Below, piece by piece: positions 44,602-53,600 of a stretch of 64,000 nt of DNA (the stretch's first letter is position 1; every line of letters starts with the position of its first letter). The notes beneath the pieces were generated by a model. The model had not been told where the DNA came from, made no database searches, and saw nothing but the letters and a program-made list of their open reading frames with translations. This DNA is from Chryseolinea lacunae (GTDB lineage: Bacteria > Bacteroidota > Bacteroidia > Cytophagales > Cyclobacteriaceae), in contig NZ_JAERRB010000002.1 in NCBI RefSeq assembly GCF_016735595.1, positions 186,001 to 250,000 of the forward strand, written 5' to 3'. A program made the translations under genes and the position numbers.

Positions 44602-45858
44602 ATGCGTAAAACAATAAAGGTTGTCCTCACGGGTATCGTTGTGCTTGTGCTGGGCCTTGTTTTGTTCGTGAACATCAAACTTTACGACAGTCCCCAATAC
44701 CGAATCGCGAAAGGCGACACTGTGAACCTCGATGTGCTGCACGAGCTGAGAGGCGTGCGCGAAGCTTTGCAGGATGGCGCGGCCGACAAGATGCAAACCG
44801 TGTATCCTGAGGGCTACGTGTTTTTCACGGCGCTGTATGGATTGGGATGGGCAGATTTCGCGGCATCGCTAAAGCATGACCCTGAGCTTTTCAAGGAAGC
44901 ACAGCGCGAAATAAACACGGCATATCAATTGGTCAACTCGCCCCACGCCAGAAGCACATTCAATGAAGATCTGAAGTTGCCATACGGCGCGTTTTATAAC
45001 GGGTGGAGCAACTATCTCCTGGCGCGAAAACTACAACTCGAAAATCCGGGCGACCGTGAAGCAGACGACGTAGATACTTTTAATCAGCGCTGCAAAGCGA
45101 TTGCCGTTGCACTGGAAACTGCCATATTTCCCGAGAGCTATCACCAGGCCGCGTGGCCCGCCGATGCTATGGTTTGTGTAGCGTCGCTGGCCCGGCACGA
45201 TAAAATCTTTGCGCCCGAATATCGCGAAGTCATTCAACACTGGTTGACGCGTGTAAGGAAGCACCTTGATGGGCGCGGCCTCATTGCGCATGCAGCCCAT
45301 CCGTTTTCCGGAAAAACTACCGATGAAGCGAGAGGCTCTTCACAAAGTCTTATGCTGATTTTTCTGACGGAGTTGGATGAGACGTTTGCCCGTGAACAAT
45401 TTGCACTGTTCAAGGGACATTTTGTGGACACGCGTTTTGGGTTGCCCGGTGTTCGCGAATATGCCAAGGGCACGTTTGGCATTGGCGATGTGGATTCCGG
45501 TCCGCTCGTTTTGCAAATAGGCCCGGCGGCCACCATTGTAGGCATGCGAACGTTGGATCACTACGGCGAACACGACATCAGCTTTGCACTGCGCAATGGT
45601 CTTGAAGGATTTGGACTGGGATGGACGGCCGGCGAGAAGAAAGACCACCTGCTTGGTCTGCTTCCCATTGCCGACGCCTTCATGGCCTGGAGTCATGCCG
45701 GGTGTAGCGTTTCCGACGGCGCTCAGGCGGGATGGCGTATCTGGTTTCAGGTGTATAGTGTTCTGCTATGCGGTGCGCTCACCGCAGGACTTTGGTATCT
45801 GAAGCGTAAAAAGCCGCCACACGACCTTGTTGTGCACTGGGGGGAACCAATCGGCTGA
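44602..45858 (+). CDS. Membrane-anchored alpha/alpha-barrel protein (linalool dehydratase-like)
   Basis: 418 residues from the ATG at 44602, with an N-terminal anchor (VVLTGIVVLVLGLVLFV) and a C-terminal helix (VYSVLLCGALTAGLWYL), so both ends are membrane-bound. The central domain, with YGAFYNGWSNYLLARKL, SYHQAAWPADAMVCVASL and GDVDSGPLVLQIGPAATIVGMR (limits 295-316), has the helical-pair pattern of alpha/alpha6 barrels and resembles linalool dehydratase/isomerase-like domains. No catalytic assignment is possible. It is followed by the TetR cluster but lies upstream of its operator. Confidence 0.55.
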   Translation: MRKTIKVVLTGIVVLVLGLVLFVNIKLYDSPQYRIAKGDTVNLDVLHELRGVREALQDGAADKMQTVYPEGYVFFTALYGLGWADFAASLKHDPELFKEAQREINTAYQLVNSPHARSTFNEDLKLPYGAFYNGWSNYLLARKLQLENPGDREADDVDTFNQRCKAIAVALETAIFPESYHQAAWPADAMVCVASLARHDKIFAPEYREVIQHWLTRVRKHLDGRGLIAHAAHPFSGKTTDEARGSSQSLMLIFLTELDETFAREQFALFKGHFVDTRFGLPGVREYAKGTFGIGDVDSGPLVLQIGPAATIVGMRTLDHYGEHDISFALRNGLEGFGLGWTAGEKKDHLLGLLPIADAFMAWSHAGCSVSDGAQAGWRIWFQVYSVLLCGALTAGLWYLKRKKPPHDLVVHWGEPIG

Positions 45859-45874
45859 AAAGTTGTTTTGTAAT

Positions 45875-45890
45875 TATACCGTACGGTATA
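45875..45890 (+). promoter_or_regulatory. TetR operator upstream of tetR
   Basis: A perfect 16-bp palindrome TATACCGTACGGTATA, 32 bases before the tetR ATG. It sits between a TTTG at 45867-45870 and a TAGTTTTC at 45888-45895, so it overlaps the likely promoter, as expected for autorepression. Confidence 0.85.
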
Positions 45891-45922
45891 GTTTTCGTAT
45901 CTTGCCAAACTCTTTCATCACC

Positions 45923-46510
45923 ATGTCGAAAGCCGCACGAACAAAAGCCTTCATCATCGAAAAAACAGCGCCGGTGTTTAACACAAAGGGTTATGCCGGC
46001 ACGTCCATAAATGACTTGTCGGAAGCCACGGGGCTCACCAAGGGCAGCATCTATGGAAACTTCACCAGCAAAGACGACGTGGCGCTGGCTGCGTTTGACT
46101 ATAACCTTCAGAAGGTTCAGAATGTGGTGAAGAGCGAGATGAGCAAATGCACCACGGTGCTCGATCAGCTGCTGGTGTATGTGAACGTTTACGACAACTT
46201 CGAGAAGTTTCCGTTTCCCCTGGGCGGTTGCCCCATACTCAACACCTCAACCGAAGCCGACGACACCCATCCGGAACTGCGCAAGCGCGCCAACGCGGCC
46301 ATCCTGTCGTGGAAAAATGCGCTTGTGGGGCTTATTGAAAAAGGTGTGAAGATGAAGGAGCTTCGTGCCCAGATAGATGCTGAACAGACCGCTGTGGCCA
46401 TCATCGCGCTTATTGAAGGCGGCATTATGATAGCGAAAGTGACGGGCAAGAGCAGTTTTCGCAAAGCGGTGATGCAGTCGGTGGAGAAAATGATCCGGGG
46501 CCTTGTCTGA
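45923..46510 (+). CDS. TetR family transcriptional repressor
   Basis: 195 residues from the ATG at 45923. The N-terminal HTH domain spans about 6-55: TKAFIIEKTAPVFNTKGYAGTSINDLSEATGLTKGSIYGNFTSKDD is interrupted here only to mark its limits, residues 7-52, with the recognition helix LTKGSIYGNF. The C-terminal ligand domain contains PLGGCPILNTSTEADDTHPEL, a motif of the TetR_C_13-like group. Palindromic operators lie before this gene and before the thioesterase gene 10 bases after the second site. It probably represses itself and the thioesterase, perhaps sensing an acyl-CoA or aromatic compound; the ligand is inferred from neighbours only. Confidence 0.9.
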   Translation: MSKAARTKAFIIEKTAPVFNTKGYAGTSINDLSEATGLTKGSIYGNFTSKDDVALAAFDYNLQKVQNVVKSEMSKCTTVLDQLLVYVNVYDNFEKFPFPLGGCPILNTSTEADDTHPELRKRANAAILSWKNALVGLIEKGVKMKELRAQIDAEQTAVAIIALIEGGIMIAKVTGKSSFRKAVMQSVEKMIRGLV

Positions 46511-46528
46511 TTTTTTTTATTTATAAGC

Positions 46529-46542
46529 ATACCGATCGGTAT
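46529..46542 (+). promoter_or_regulatory. Second TetR operator, upstream of the thioesterase gene
   Basis: The perfect 14-bp palindrome ATACCGATCGGTAT shares 12 of 14 positions with the centre of the first operator (ATACCGTACGGTAT); only the two central bases differ. It lies 10 bases before the thioesterase ATG. Confidence 0.85.
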
Positions 46543-46552
46543 AATCATAGCC

Positions 46553-47041
46553 ATGGAAAGAAGTAAAACAATACACTGGCAGGATCCTGCCGAAGGTGCA
46601 ACCAAAGCCAAGCAGAAGAGTGGCCTGGACTATCTGCAAGCCATGAACAACGGAGAAATTCCGCTGCCGCCGCTTCTGCACACCCTTGATTTTTCGGTGG
46701 AGTCGATGACGCCGGGCGTGGCTGTGTTTTCATTTATGCCACAAGAGTTTCACTACAACCCCATCGGCAGCGTGCACGGCGGCGTGATCACCGCGATATT
46801 GGATTCTGCCATGGGCTGTTCGCTCCACACCCAGTTGCCCGCTGGCACGGGCTATACCACGCTGGAATTGAAAGTAAATTTTCTGAAGGCCGTCACCATA
46901 AAAACGGGTCGGCTTCGTGGCACAGGCAAAGTGATTTTTTCAGGCGGCCGCACGGCGTTAACCGAAGCGCAATTGATAGACGACAATGGCATGCTCTATG
47001 CCCACGCGGTGAGCACGTGTTTGATTCTGCAGCCGAAATGA
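46553..47041 (+). CDS. PaaI-type hotdog thioesterase
   Basis: 162 residues with a hotdog fold. HYNPIGSVHGGVITAILDSAMG (residues 63-84) is the PaaI/4HBT pattern, with the HGG turn and a catalytic acidic residue in the long helix; TTLELKVNFLKAV is the strand that completes the acyl tunnel. It should hydrolyse acyl- or aryl-CoA thioesters in the cytoplasm. The operator just upstream places it under the TetR protein encoded before it. The thiolase that follows suggests a CoA-thioester pathway. Confidence 0.87.
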   Translation: MERSKTIHWQDPAEGATKAKQKSGLDYLQAMNNGEIPLPPLLHTLDFSVESMTPGVAVFSFMPQEFHYNPIGSVHGGVITAILDSAMGCSLHTQLPAGTGYTTLELKVNFLKAVTIKTGRLRGTGKVIFSGGRTALTEAQLIDDNGMLYAHAVSTCLILQPK

Positions 47042-47178
47042 TGAACGGAACAACAGGAACATTGAAATTCACAACGCCGGGGGTGCCTCGCGAATGTGCG
47101 CTTCTTTCTATATTGGTTCCTTAAATCTGAAACATACTTCCATCGCAAAAAATAACCGGCGTCTCACACGCAACCGAC

Positions 47179-48459
47179 ATGAATATTCCGAATGAAAGAA
47201 GAAAGGTGGCCGTGGTAGGCTACAACCGCATTCCGTTTGCACGCCAAAACACGGCCTATGCCACCGCTAGCAACCAGGATATGATGGTGGCGACGTTGAA
47301 CGGATTGATAGACCGCTATCGCCTGCAGGGACAATTGTTGGGTGAGGTGGCCGGCGGCGCGGTGATCAAACACAGCGGCGACTTTAATCTGATGCGCGAA
47401 AGTCTGATGAGCACATCGCTTGATCCGGGCACACCGGCGTGCGACCTGCAGCAAGCCTGCGACACGGGCATTGAGGCAGCGCTTTACATCGCCAACAAAA
47501 TCGCACTGGGTCAGATTGATGTGGGCATTGCAGGCGGGGTTGACTCCACCAGCAACGTGCCGCTGCTGCTCGGCGAAAATTTGCGCAAGATTTTGCTGGA
47601 GGCGCGTCGTGCCAAGACCACGGGTGCGAAGCTCAAGGCCTTTTCGAAAATACGATTCAAGGATCTCGCTCCGGTGGCGCCGCTCAACGTGGAGCCACGC
47701 ACCGGCCTGGCTATGGGCGGACACACCGAAATCACGGCGAAGCACTACGGCATTGCGCGCGAAGACCAGGACGCGCTTGCGTTGCAGAGTCATCAAAAAA
47801 CGGTGAAAGCCTATGACGAAGGATTTTTCAAAGACATGCTTTCACCCTATCTCGGCCTCGACCGCGACAACAACGTTCGGAAAGACACCAGCCTGGAGAA
47901 GCTTGCCAAGTTGAAACCCGCCTTCGACAAAGTGAACGGCACGCTCACCGCTGGCAACTCCACGCCACTCACCGACGGTGCGTCGTGTGTGTTGTTGGCC
48001 AGCGAAGCATGGGCAAAAGAAAAAGGGTTGCCCATACTGGCCTACATCACGTTTGCCGAACTGGCCGCCATTGAGTATGTGCAAAATCAACACAACCTGT
48101 TGCTGGCGCCCATCTATGCGTCAACGCGTATGCTGAAGAAGGCTGGACTCACGTTGCAGGATTTTGATTTCTACGAAATACACGAAGCGTTTGCGGCCCA
48201 GGTGCTGGCCACATTGAAAATATGGGAGAGCGATGCGTTGATGAAGACCTTTGGTTTTGACAAAGCCCTGGGTAGCATCGATCGCAGCAAGCTGAACGTG
48301 AAGGGAAGCAGTCTTGCCGCTGCGCATCCTTTTGCGGCTACCGGTGGACGAATCATTGCCACCATGGCCAAGTTGTTGAACGAGAAGGGAAGTGGTCGCG
48401 GATTTATTTCTGTGTGTGCAGCGGGCGGGCAGGGCATCACGATGATTATGGAGCGGTAG
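47179..48459 (+). CDS. Thiolase (acetyl-CoA C-acyltransferase, FadI-like)
   Basis: A 426-residue thiolase. The nucleophile is C94 in QQACDTGIEA, the acid-base pair is H in EIHEAFAAQ and C in SVCAAGGQG near the C-terminus, and the HPFAATGGR loop is intact. Length and sequence style resemble the FadI/trifunctional-beta group that cleaves 3-ketoacyl-CoA in beta-oxidation. A 137-base gap separates it from the thioesterase; no third operator palindrome is found there, so read-through or a separate promoter is possible. Confidence 0.92.
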   Translation: MNIPNERRKVAVVGYNRIPFARQNTAYATASNQDMMVATLNGLIDRYRLQGQLLGEVAGGAVIKHSGDFNLMRESLMSTSLDPGTPACDLQQACDTGIEAALYIANKIALGQIDVGIAGGVDSTSNVPLLLGENLRKILLEARRAKTTGAKLKAFSKIRFKDLAPVAPLNVEPRTGLAMGGHTEITAKHYGIAREDQDALALQSHQKTVKAYDEGFFKDMLSPYLGLDRDNNVRKDTSLEKLAKLKPAFDKVNGTLTAGNSTPLTDGASCVLLASEAWAKEKGLPILAYITFAELAAIEYVQNQHNLLLAPIYASTRMLKKAGLTLQDFDFYEIHEAFAAQVLATLKIWESDALMKTFGFDKALGSIDRSKLNVKGSSLAAAHPFAATGGRIIATMAKLLNEKGSGRGFISVCAAGGQGITMIMER

Positions 48460-48507
48460 ACCAAACGAGGGACGACAAGAAGACATTGATCGTTGGAAAG
48501 TAGCACA

Positions 48508-49683
48508 TCAGTATGCCGGCGTTTCCATTTTGTTTTTCCAACGACGATATAGGGTTGCGGCGCCGCCTCCGGCGAATAATACAATGCCGGGTTCCATAGG
48601 CACATAGAATCGGTTGTCCCAGTCAATGGTGGTGATGAAGATGAGCGCGATGTTTACGATGATCACCGTATACACGCCGCGCTTCACCGCCACATTTCCG
48701 CTGCACTTCACGCCGCGAACAAACAGTCCGTAGACCATCATCATCCAACAGAGTGTGACGCCGTTGTGTATCCAGGAATAGTATGGCCTGACGGCCACGA
48801 GCAGATACATTATTTTCCACACGCCCGCTTGAAGGATGTAGGCGGGATTGCTCGTGATGAAGATGAGCAATTTCAGAAGGGAACCTTCGCCCTGGGGTGG
48901 AGGCACGATGGTGGAGGGATTCACGTGCAGGCTTTGGACATAGAGCGGTGTGCCTTGCAGCGTGTCCATGTAGGTGACGATGTTGCCGCGCGAGAGCTGT
49001 TCGGTGAAATCCCATAGCGAGAAAATCGCATTGGCTCCTGCGAGCGAAATGCCAACCAATATCAGAATGCCCGCACTTTGAATAATGATCGGGACACGAC
49101 GACGCTCATTATTTTGCTGGGAGGCTATGAAAACGATTGTGCCGGCGAGTGCCAGCATGCCGGTGGGTCTTGTCAACACGTTGAGTGCTACCAACAGGGC
49201 CAGCAACAGATAGTCCTTTGCCCGTTTTTCAAAATGAACCCATGCATACACGGTGAAACACATCAGGCTACAGGCCAATGATTCGGTCATGACCACCAGG
49301 TTCCATTGCAGGTTATCGATCCACAGCAGGAAAATGACTCCGGCCAGGAAACCGGCAAGGTCATCGTTGAATGTTTTGGTGGCTGCTCTATATATAGAGA
49401 CCACGGCGAGACCCGACAAGAGGCTTTGAAAAATGAGGATAGGTAGGGATGAGTTGAAAAACTTCCCAAATAGTGCGGTCAGGCCGATGTATACACTATA
49501 AAAGAGATCGCCCTGCTCTTGCCAATTCCCTTGTGAGGCGAGAAATGCGGCTTTTGTTTGATAGCGTCCGGAGTCTACGAGGTCGCGAAAACCATAGTGA
49601 ACGAACAGGATCACGTGAATGCCAAGCCAGAGTATAAATAGAGTGGGAAGAAATGCAGAAGATTTTACTGCGATGCGCGGCAT
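48508..49683 (-). CDS. Polytopic membrane protein, GT-C-like
   Basis: 391 residues from the ATG at 49683 with nine or more transmembrane helices. The first loop contains YGFRDLVDSGRYQTKAAFL, with acidic residues where GT-C glycosyltransferases place their catalytic pair. FLLWIDNLQWNLVVMTESLACSLMCF, marked by its limits 125-150, has the N-x-x-x-x-T-E-S pattern seen in dolichyl-phosphate-mannosyltransferase-like proteins of Bacteroidota. Substrate unknown. It is convergent with the thiolase. Confidence 0.62.
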   Translation of the reverse strand: MPRIAVKSSAFLPTLFILWLGIHVILFVHYGFRDLVDSGRYQTKAAFLASQGNWQEQGDLFYSVYIGLTALFGKFFNSSLPILIFQSLLSGLAVVSIYRAATKTFNDDLAGFLAGVIFLLWIDNLQWNLVVMTESLACSLMCFTVYAWVHFEKRAKDYLLLALLVALNVLTRPTGMLALAGTIVFIASQQNNERRRVPIIIQSAGILILVGISLAGANAIFSLWDFTEQLSRGNIVTYMDTLQGTPLYVQSLHVNPSTIVPPPQGEGSLLKLLIFITSNPAYILQAGVWKIMYLLVAVRPYYSWIHNGVTLCWMMMVYGLFVRGVKCSGNVAVKRGVYTVIIVNIALIFITTIDWDNRFYVPMEPGIVLFAGGGAATLYRRWKNKMETPAY

Positions 49684-50234
49684 ATTCAAAAATACATTAT
49701 TTCTGAAAGATGATTGCGATAGACGCTTCGGGATGAAACGAAAGTATGCCGCGAAGAAAGCACAAATATTACAAATGAAAACCTCATGACCCATAGCATC
49801 CCGTTGAACGACACGATGTGTATGTGAATGAACATGAGGCGAAGTTTAAATTCGTGACACATCATTCGTTGATCGTGAAACGATGTGTTGGTTGATGTGT
49901 GTGATGTTGATGAGCAACGTGTGGCTTGTGTGTCAATGCGTGAAAGCAAAAGCCAGCGTGTGTTTTACGCTGGCTTTTCAGAGGAGAAATTCACTTTTCG
50001 TGATGATGCAGTGACAATAATAAACAGGGCATCACGTTCGTATCTCGCTCAATTCATGAGCTTAATAAAAGCTTAAAAAGTGTGGAATGAATTGTTGCGT
50101 AGCCCGACTGTTGATGTGTTGAGAAAAAGTTTTCGCGCACATGCACATCAAAAAAATGAAAATATCACGGTGTTGATACACGATGTTGAGTAAGGACGCT
50201 GAAAAAATTTAGGCAACAAAAAAAAGGTACATCA
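49684..50234. other. AT-rich intergenic region with a hairpin and a possible small RNA
   Basis: About 550 bases without a supported gene. It contains the hairpin at 49948-49978, a smaller inverted repeat (ACACATC at 49857-49863, GATGTGT at 49882-49888) and several GATGTGT/TGATGTG words between 49810 and 49900. A short transcript ending at the hairpin is conceivable on either strand. Confidence 0.4.
49948..49978. terminator. Bidirectional intrinsic terminator
   Basis: A perfect 12-bp stem (AAAAGCCAGCGT, 49948-49959; ACGCTGGCTTTT, 49967-49978) with a 7-base loop. No plus-strand gene precedes it within 1.4 kb, and the nearest minus-strand gene ends 257 bases away. Confidence 0.7.
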
Positions 50235-50474
50235 TTAAATTCCGAGGTACTCAAACAGCTGCAAAAGCTCTTCAGGTTTCCACAATGCTTCGCCTTCCTT
50301 TTTCCGGTAAAGGCTCTGGCGGGTGATACAAAGTGCGTTCGCTATGTTCTCTAATTTTTCGCCGGAAGCATCGATTAATACTTTGGCGTCGTGACGGATT
50401 TCCATGTATTCCTTCACGCGGCGGGCAGGTTCTTTTCGAATGATGACCTGCAATTCTTGTAACATTTTAGGCAT
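50235..50474 (-). CDS. Small helix-turn-helix protein
   Basis: A 79-residue protein. Residues 42-60 (ENIANALCITRQSLYRKKE) have the spacing of a helix-turn-helix with recognition helix TRQSLYRK, and the tail WKPEELLQLFEYLGI is a further helix. It is probably a cytoplasmic DNA-binding regulator, similar in size to phage Cro-like or XRE-like proteins. It is divergent from the large secreted beta-helix protein and may regulate it; that is inference. Confidence 0.6.
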   Translation of the reverse strand: MPKMLQELQVIIRKEPARRVKEYMEIRHDAKVLIDASGEKLENIANALCITRQSLYRKKEGEALWKPEELLQLFEYLGI

Positions 50475-50563
50475 ACTGAGGTAAAGTTTAAAGCCACTCT
50501 AATTTACCGAAAAAACGATTTAAGTTACAAGCGTGATTATAAACTATTACCAAACGTCCAAAT

Positions 50564-50597
50564 TTTGATACGCTATGTACGATCCATTATACATTTG
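50564..50597 (+). promoter_or_regulatory. Bacteroidota promoter of the beta-helix/PKD gene
   Basis: TTTG at 50564-50567 (-33) and TACATTTG at 50590-50597 (-7, exact TAnnTTTG) are separated by 22 bases, close to the usual 19-21. The ATG follows 16 bases later, giving a short leader. Confidence 0.65.
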
Positions 50598-50613
50598 TGT
50601 CATTAAATAATGT

Positions 50614-53600
50614 ATGATGAGAAGAAGAATTTTAGGCTTGTTGGGGGTTCTGCTGTTCACCGTTCCGGTGGCAGTGATGGCCCAGTGTGACTGTAACTTC
50701 ATTATTTCTACGTCGGCCACAGAATGGCAGTTTGATGGGGATGCGAAGGGCGTGAAGCCGGGCGACAAAATTTGTTTCGCTGGCGGTACAAGAACGGGGA
50801 TATTATTAAAGAATATCCACGGTACGGTTGATAAACCGGTTACAATTACGAACATCTGCAACAGTTCCGTAATTATCAGTGCACCATCGTCGTATGGCAA
50901 TGCCATGCAGATGGACAATTGCACGTTTGTGAAGGTGACAGGATCGGGAAATCCGGCCGTGAAATACGGCATTGAGATCACAGGTGCCCAAATGGGTATC
51001 AACTTTCAGGCGCTGAGCACGGACTTTGAGGTGGACCACCTGAACGTCCACCACACAGGCTGTGTGGGTATTGTGGCCAAAACCGATCCCACCTGTGAAT
51101 CCAATACATGGAGAGGCAACTTTACCATGAAGAATACCATTTTTCACGACAATTTACTGACCAATACCGGATGCGAAGGATTTTACATTGGTAATTCACA
51201 CTACGACAGCGGTGTAGGCAAAACCTGCAACGGCACAAGCCTCACCGTGAAAGAACACGATGTGGTGAACGTGCAAGTCTATAATAATACACTGCAAAAC
51301 ATTGGAAACGACGGTATCCAGATTGGGTCGGCCGTTTCGGGCTGCGTGGTGCACCACAACACCGTGACCAACTATGGCTCACTCAATAATTACGGACACA
51401 CCAACGGCTTCCAGGCTGGCGGTGGAACCACAGGTGCAAAAGTATACGACAACATTATCGATACCGGAAACGGTTATTGCTTCTGGGATTCGGGTGGAGG
51501 TGGAATGTATTACAACAACATCGCCCGAAACGGTTTGCTGGGTGGCTTCTCGATGATCGACTACGCCGGCGCCTATGCTCCGACCGGATTTTTGATCGCG
51601 AACAACACGCTGGTGAATTGCAAAGACATGGCCGTGATCATGTACAGCGAAGGACCTCCCACATCGCGCATCGTCAACAACATCTTTGTGACGAATCAAA
51701 GCACCTATGCTTATGTGAAATACAACAGCCCTACTGCGCAGGCGCGTACGGTTGACTCTAATAACTTAAAGACGAATGTGATTGGCAACGTGAAGTTTGC
51801 TGATGCTGCCGCCATGGACTATCACTTGCTGGCGGGTTCTCCTGCCATTGACGCTGGCACAGACATGAAGAGCTATGGTGTGACGGTAGACAAGGACGAC
51901 AACGCACGCAGTGCCACGTTCGACATCGGTGCTTACGAATTTAAGTCGACCGGCAATGTGGCACCCGTGGCCAACGCCGGTGCCGACAAGTCGCTGACAT
52001 CGCCTCCTTCTACCATCGCGATCACCGGAACAGCTTCCGATCCTGATGGAACGATCAGTGCATATGCCTGGACAAAAGTTTCGGGTGGCACGGCCACAAT
52101 GACCAACGCCACTACCGCTACTGTGACCTTGAGTGGTCTGGTCGCCGGAACGTATGTGTTCCGATTCACGGTGACCGACAATGCCGGAGCCACGGCTTCC
52201 GATGATGTGACGGTTACGGTAACCGCCAACAATCCTCCTACGGTGAGCGCCGGTGCAGACAAAACTTTTGGTGTGCCCCCCTCGTCGGGAACCATCACCG
52301 GAACAGCAACAGACGCCGACGGCTCCATTGCATCGTATGCCTGGACAAAAGTGTCGGGTGGTGCAGCAACAATGACCAACGGCAACACGGCCACGCTTAG
52401 TCTGAGCAACCTCGTAGCGGGCACGTATGTGTTCCGTCTCACGGTGACCGACAATGGCGGCGCTACAGCATCTGATGACATGACACTGACCGTGCTTGCC
52501 AACGTGGTGCCGGTAGTGAATGCAGGTGCAGACAAATCGATCACCACAAGTTCAGTAGTGTTGAGCGGCACAGCAACGGATGCCGATGGCTCTATTGCTT
52601 CGTATGCCTGGACGAAAGTGTCGGGCGGTGCGGCCACGTTGACCAATGCCAACACGGCCACGGTGAACCTGACCGGCCTGGTGACCGGAACCTATGTGTT
52701 TCGTTTGACGGCTACCGACAACAGCGGTGCAGCCGTGAGTGATGATGTGACGGTAACGGCGGCTATTCCCAACGTTCTTCCTACGGCGAGCGCGGGTGCC
52801 GATGTGGCCCTTACAGCTCCGGCCAACACGACGCCACTTGCCGGAACAGCAGCCGATGTTGACGGAACCATCACGTCGTATGCCTGGACAAAAGTGTCGG
52901 GTGGCACAGCAACCCTTACCAACGCCAGCGCACAAACGGCGAGTGTGACCGGACTTTCTACCGGAACCTATTCCTTCAGACTTACGGTGACTGACAACGG
53001 TGGTGCAACCGCCAGCGATGATGTGACGGTGACGGTGAGCAACAACGTTACGGGTCGCTTTAACTTCACTCCTACAGCAGCCAACGTGAGCGGCTGGGTG
53101 GATCTTGTGGGCGCACCTCACGCCAGCGTTATTTCGGCAACCGATCCGGCCAGCGGCATCATGGTGAGCAGTGTGTCGACTACGCAGTGGAGCCCGGTGA
53201 ACTATGGTTCGCTGACGACTTCGTATAACGGTGGTGTTACCAACGGCACGGTGCAACCTTCGAAGGTGGTGTCGACCAACTGGTTCTGCTACAACGCAGC
53301 ATATGGTGCAACGGTGAACGGTGTGGTGCAAGGCGACAACCTGAAAGTTTCGAAGCTTGATCCCACACACGAATATACTTTGCAAATGGGTGCATCGCGT
53401 GCTTCGGGCAACGGCACAGCCGATCAGTATGGCACGTTTGAGTATCGTGTGAACGGCACCAACATCAAAACCCTGATGGTGACTAACAACGCATCAACAC
53501 AGGTGGAATACACCAACATCAAGCCGAACGCACAAGGCGAGATTGGTCTTTCGGCGCGCAAAGTTTCGGGCAGTGCCATGAACTTTGGTTACATCGGCTG

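Noticed and set aside
41962-44796. A 944-residue open frame antisense to the PIF1-type helicase and dinB
   Set aside because: It is a shadow of two well-supported plus-strand genes in GC-rich DNA. Its product is rich in His, Val and Gly with no recognisable domain.
51955-53040. CRISPR-like periodicity
   Set aside because: The period is about 270 bp, the repeats are coding, and there are no short spacers or cas genes.
51933-53385. Long minus-strand frames opposite the PKD modules
   Set aside because: They are periodic only because the sense strand is repetitive. The plus-strand protein has a signal peptide, promoter and terminator.
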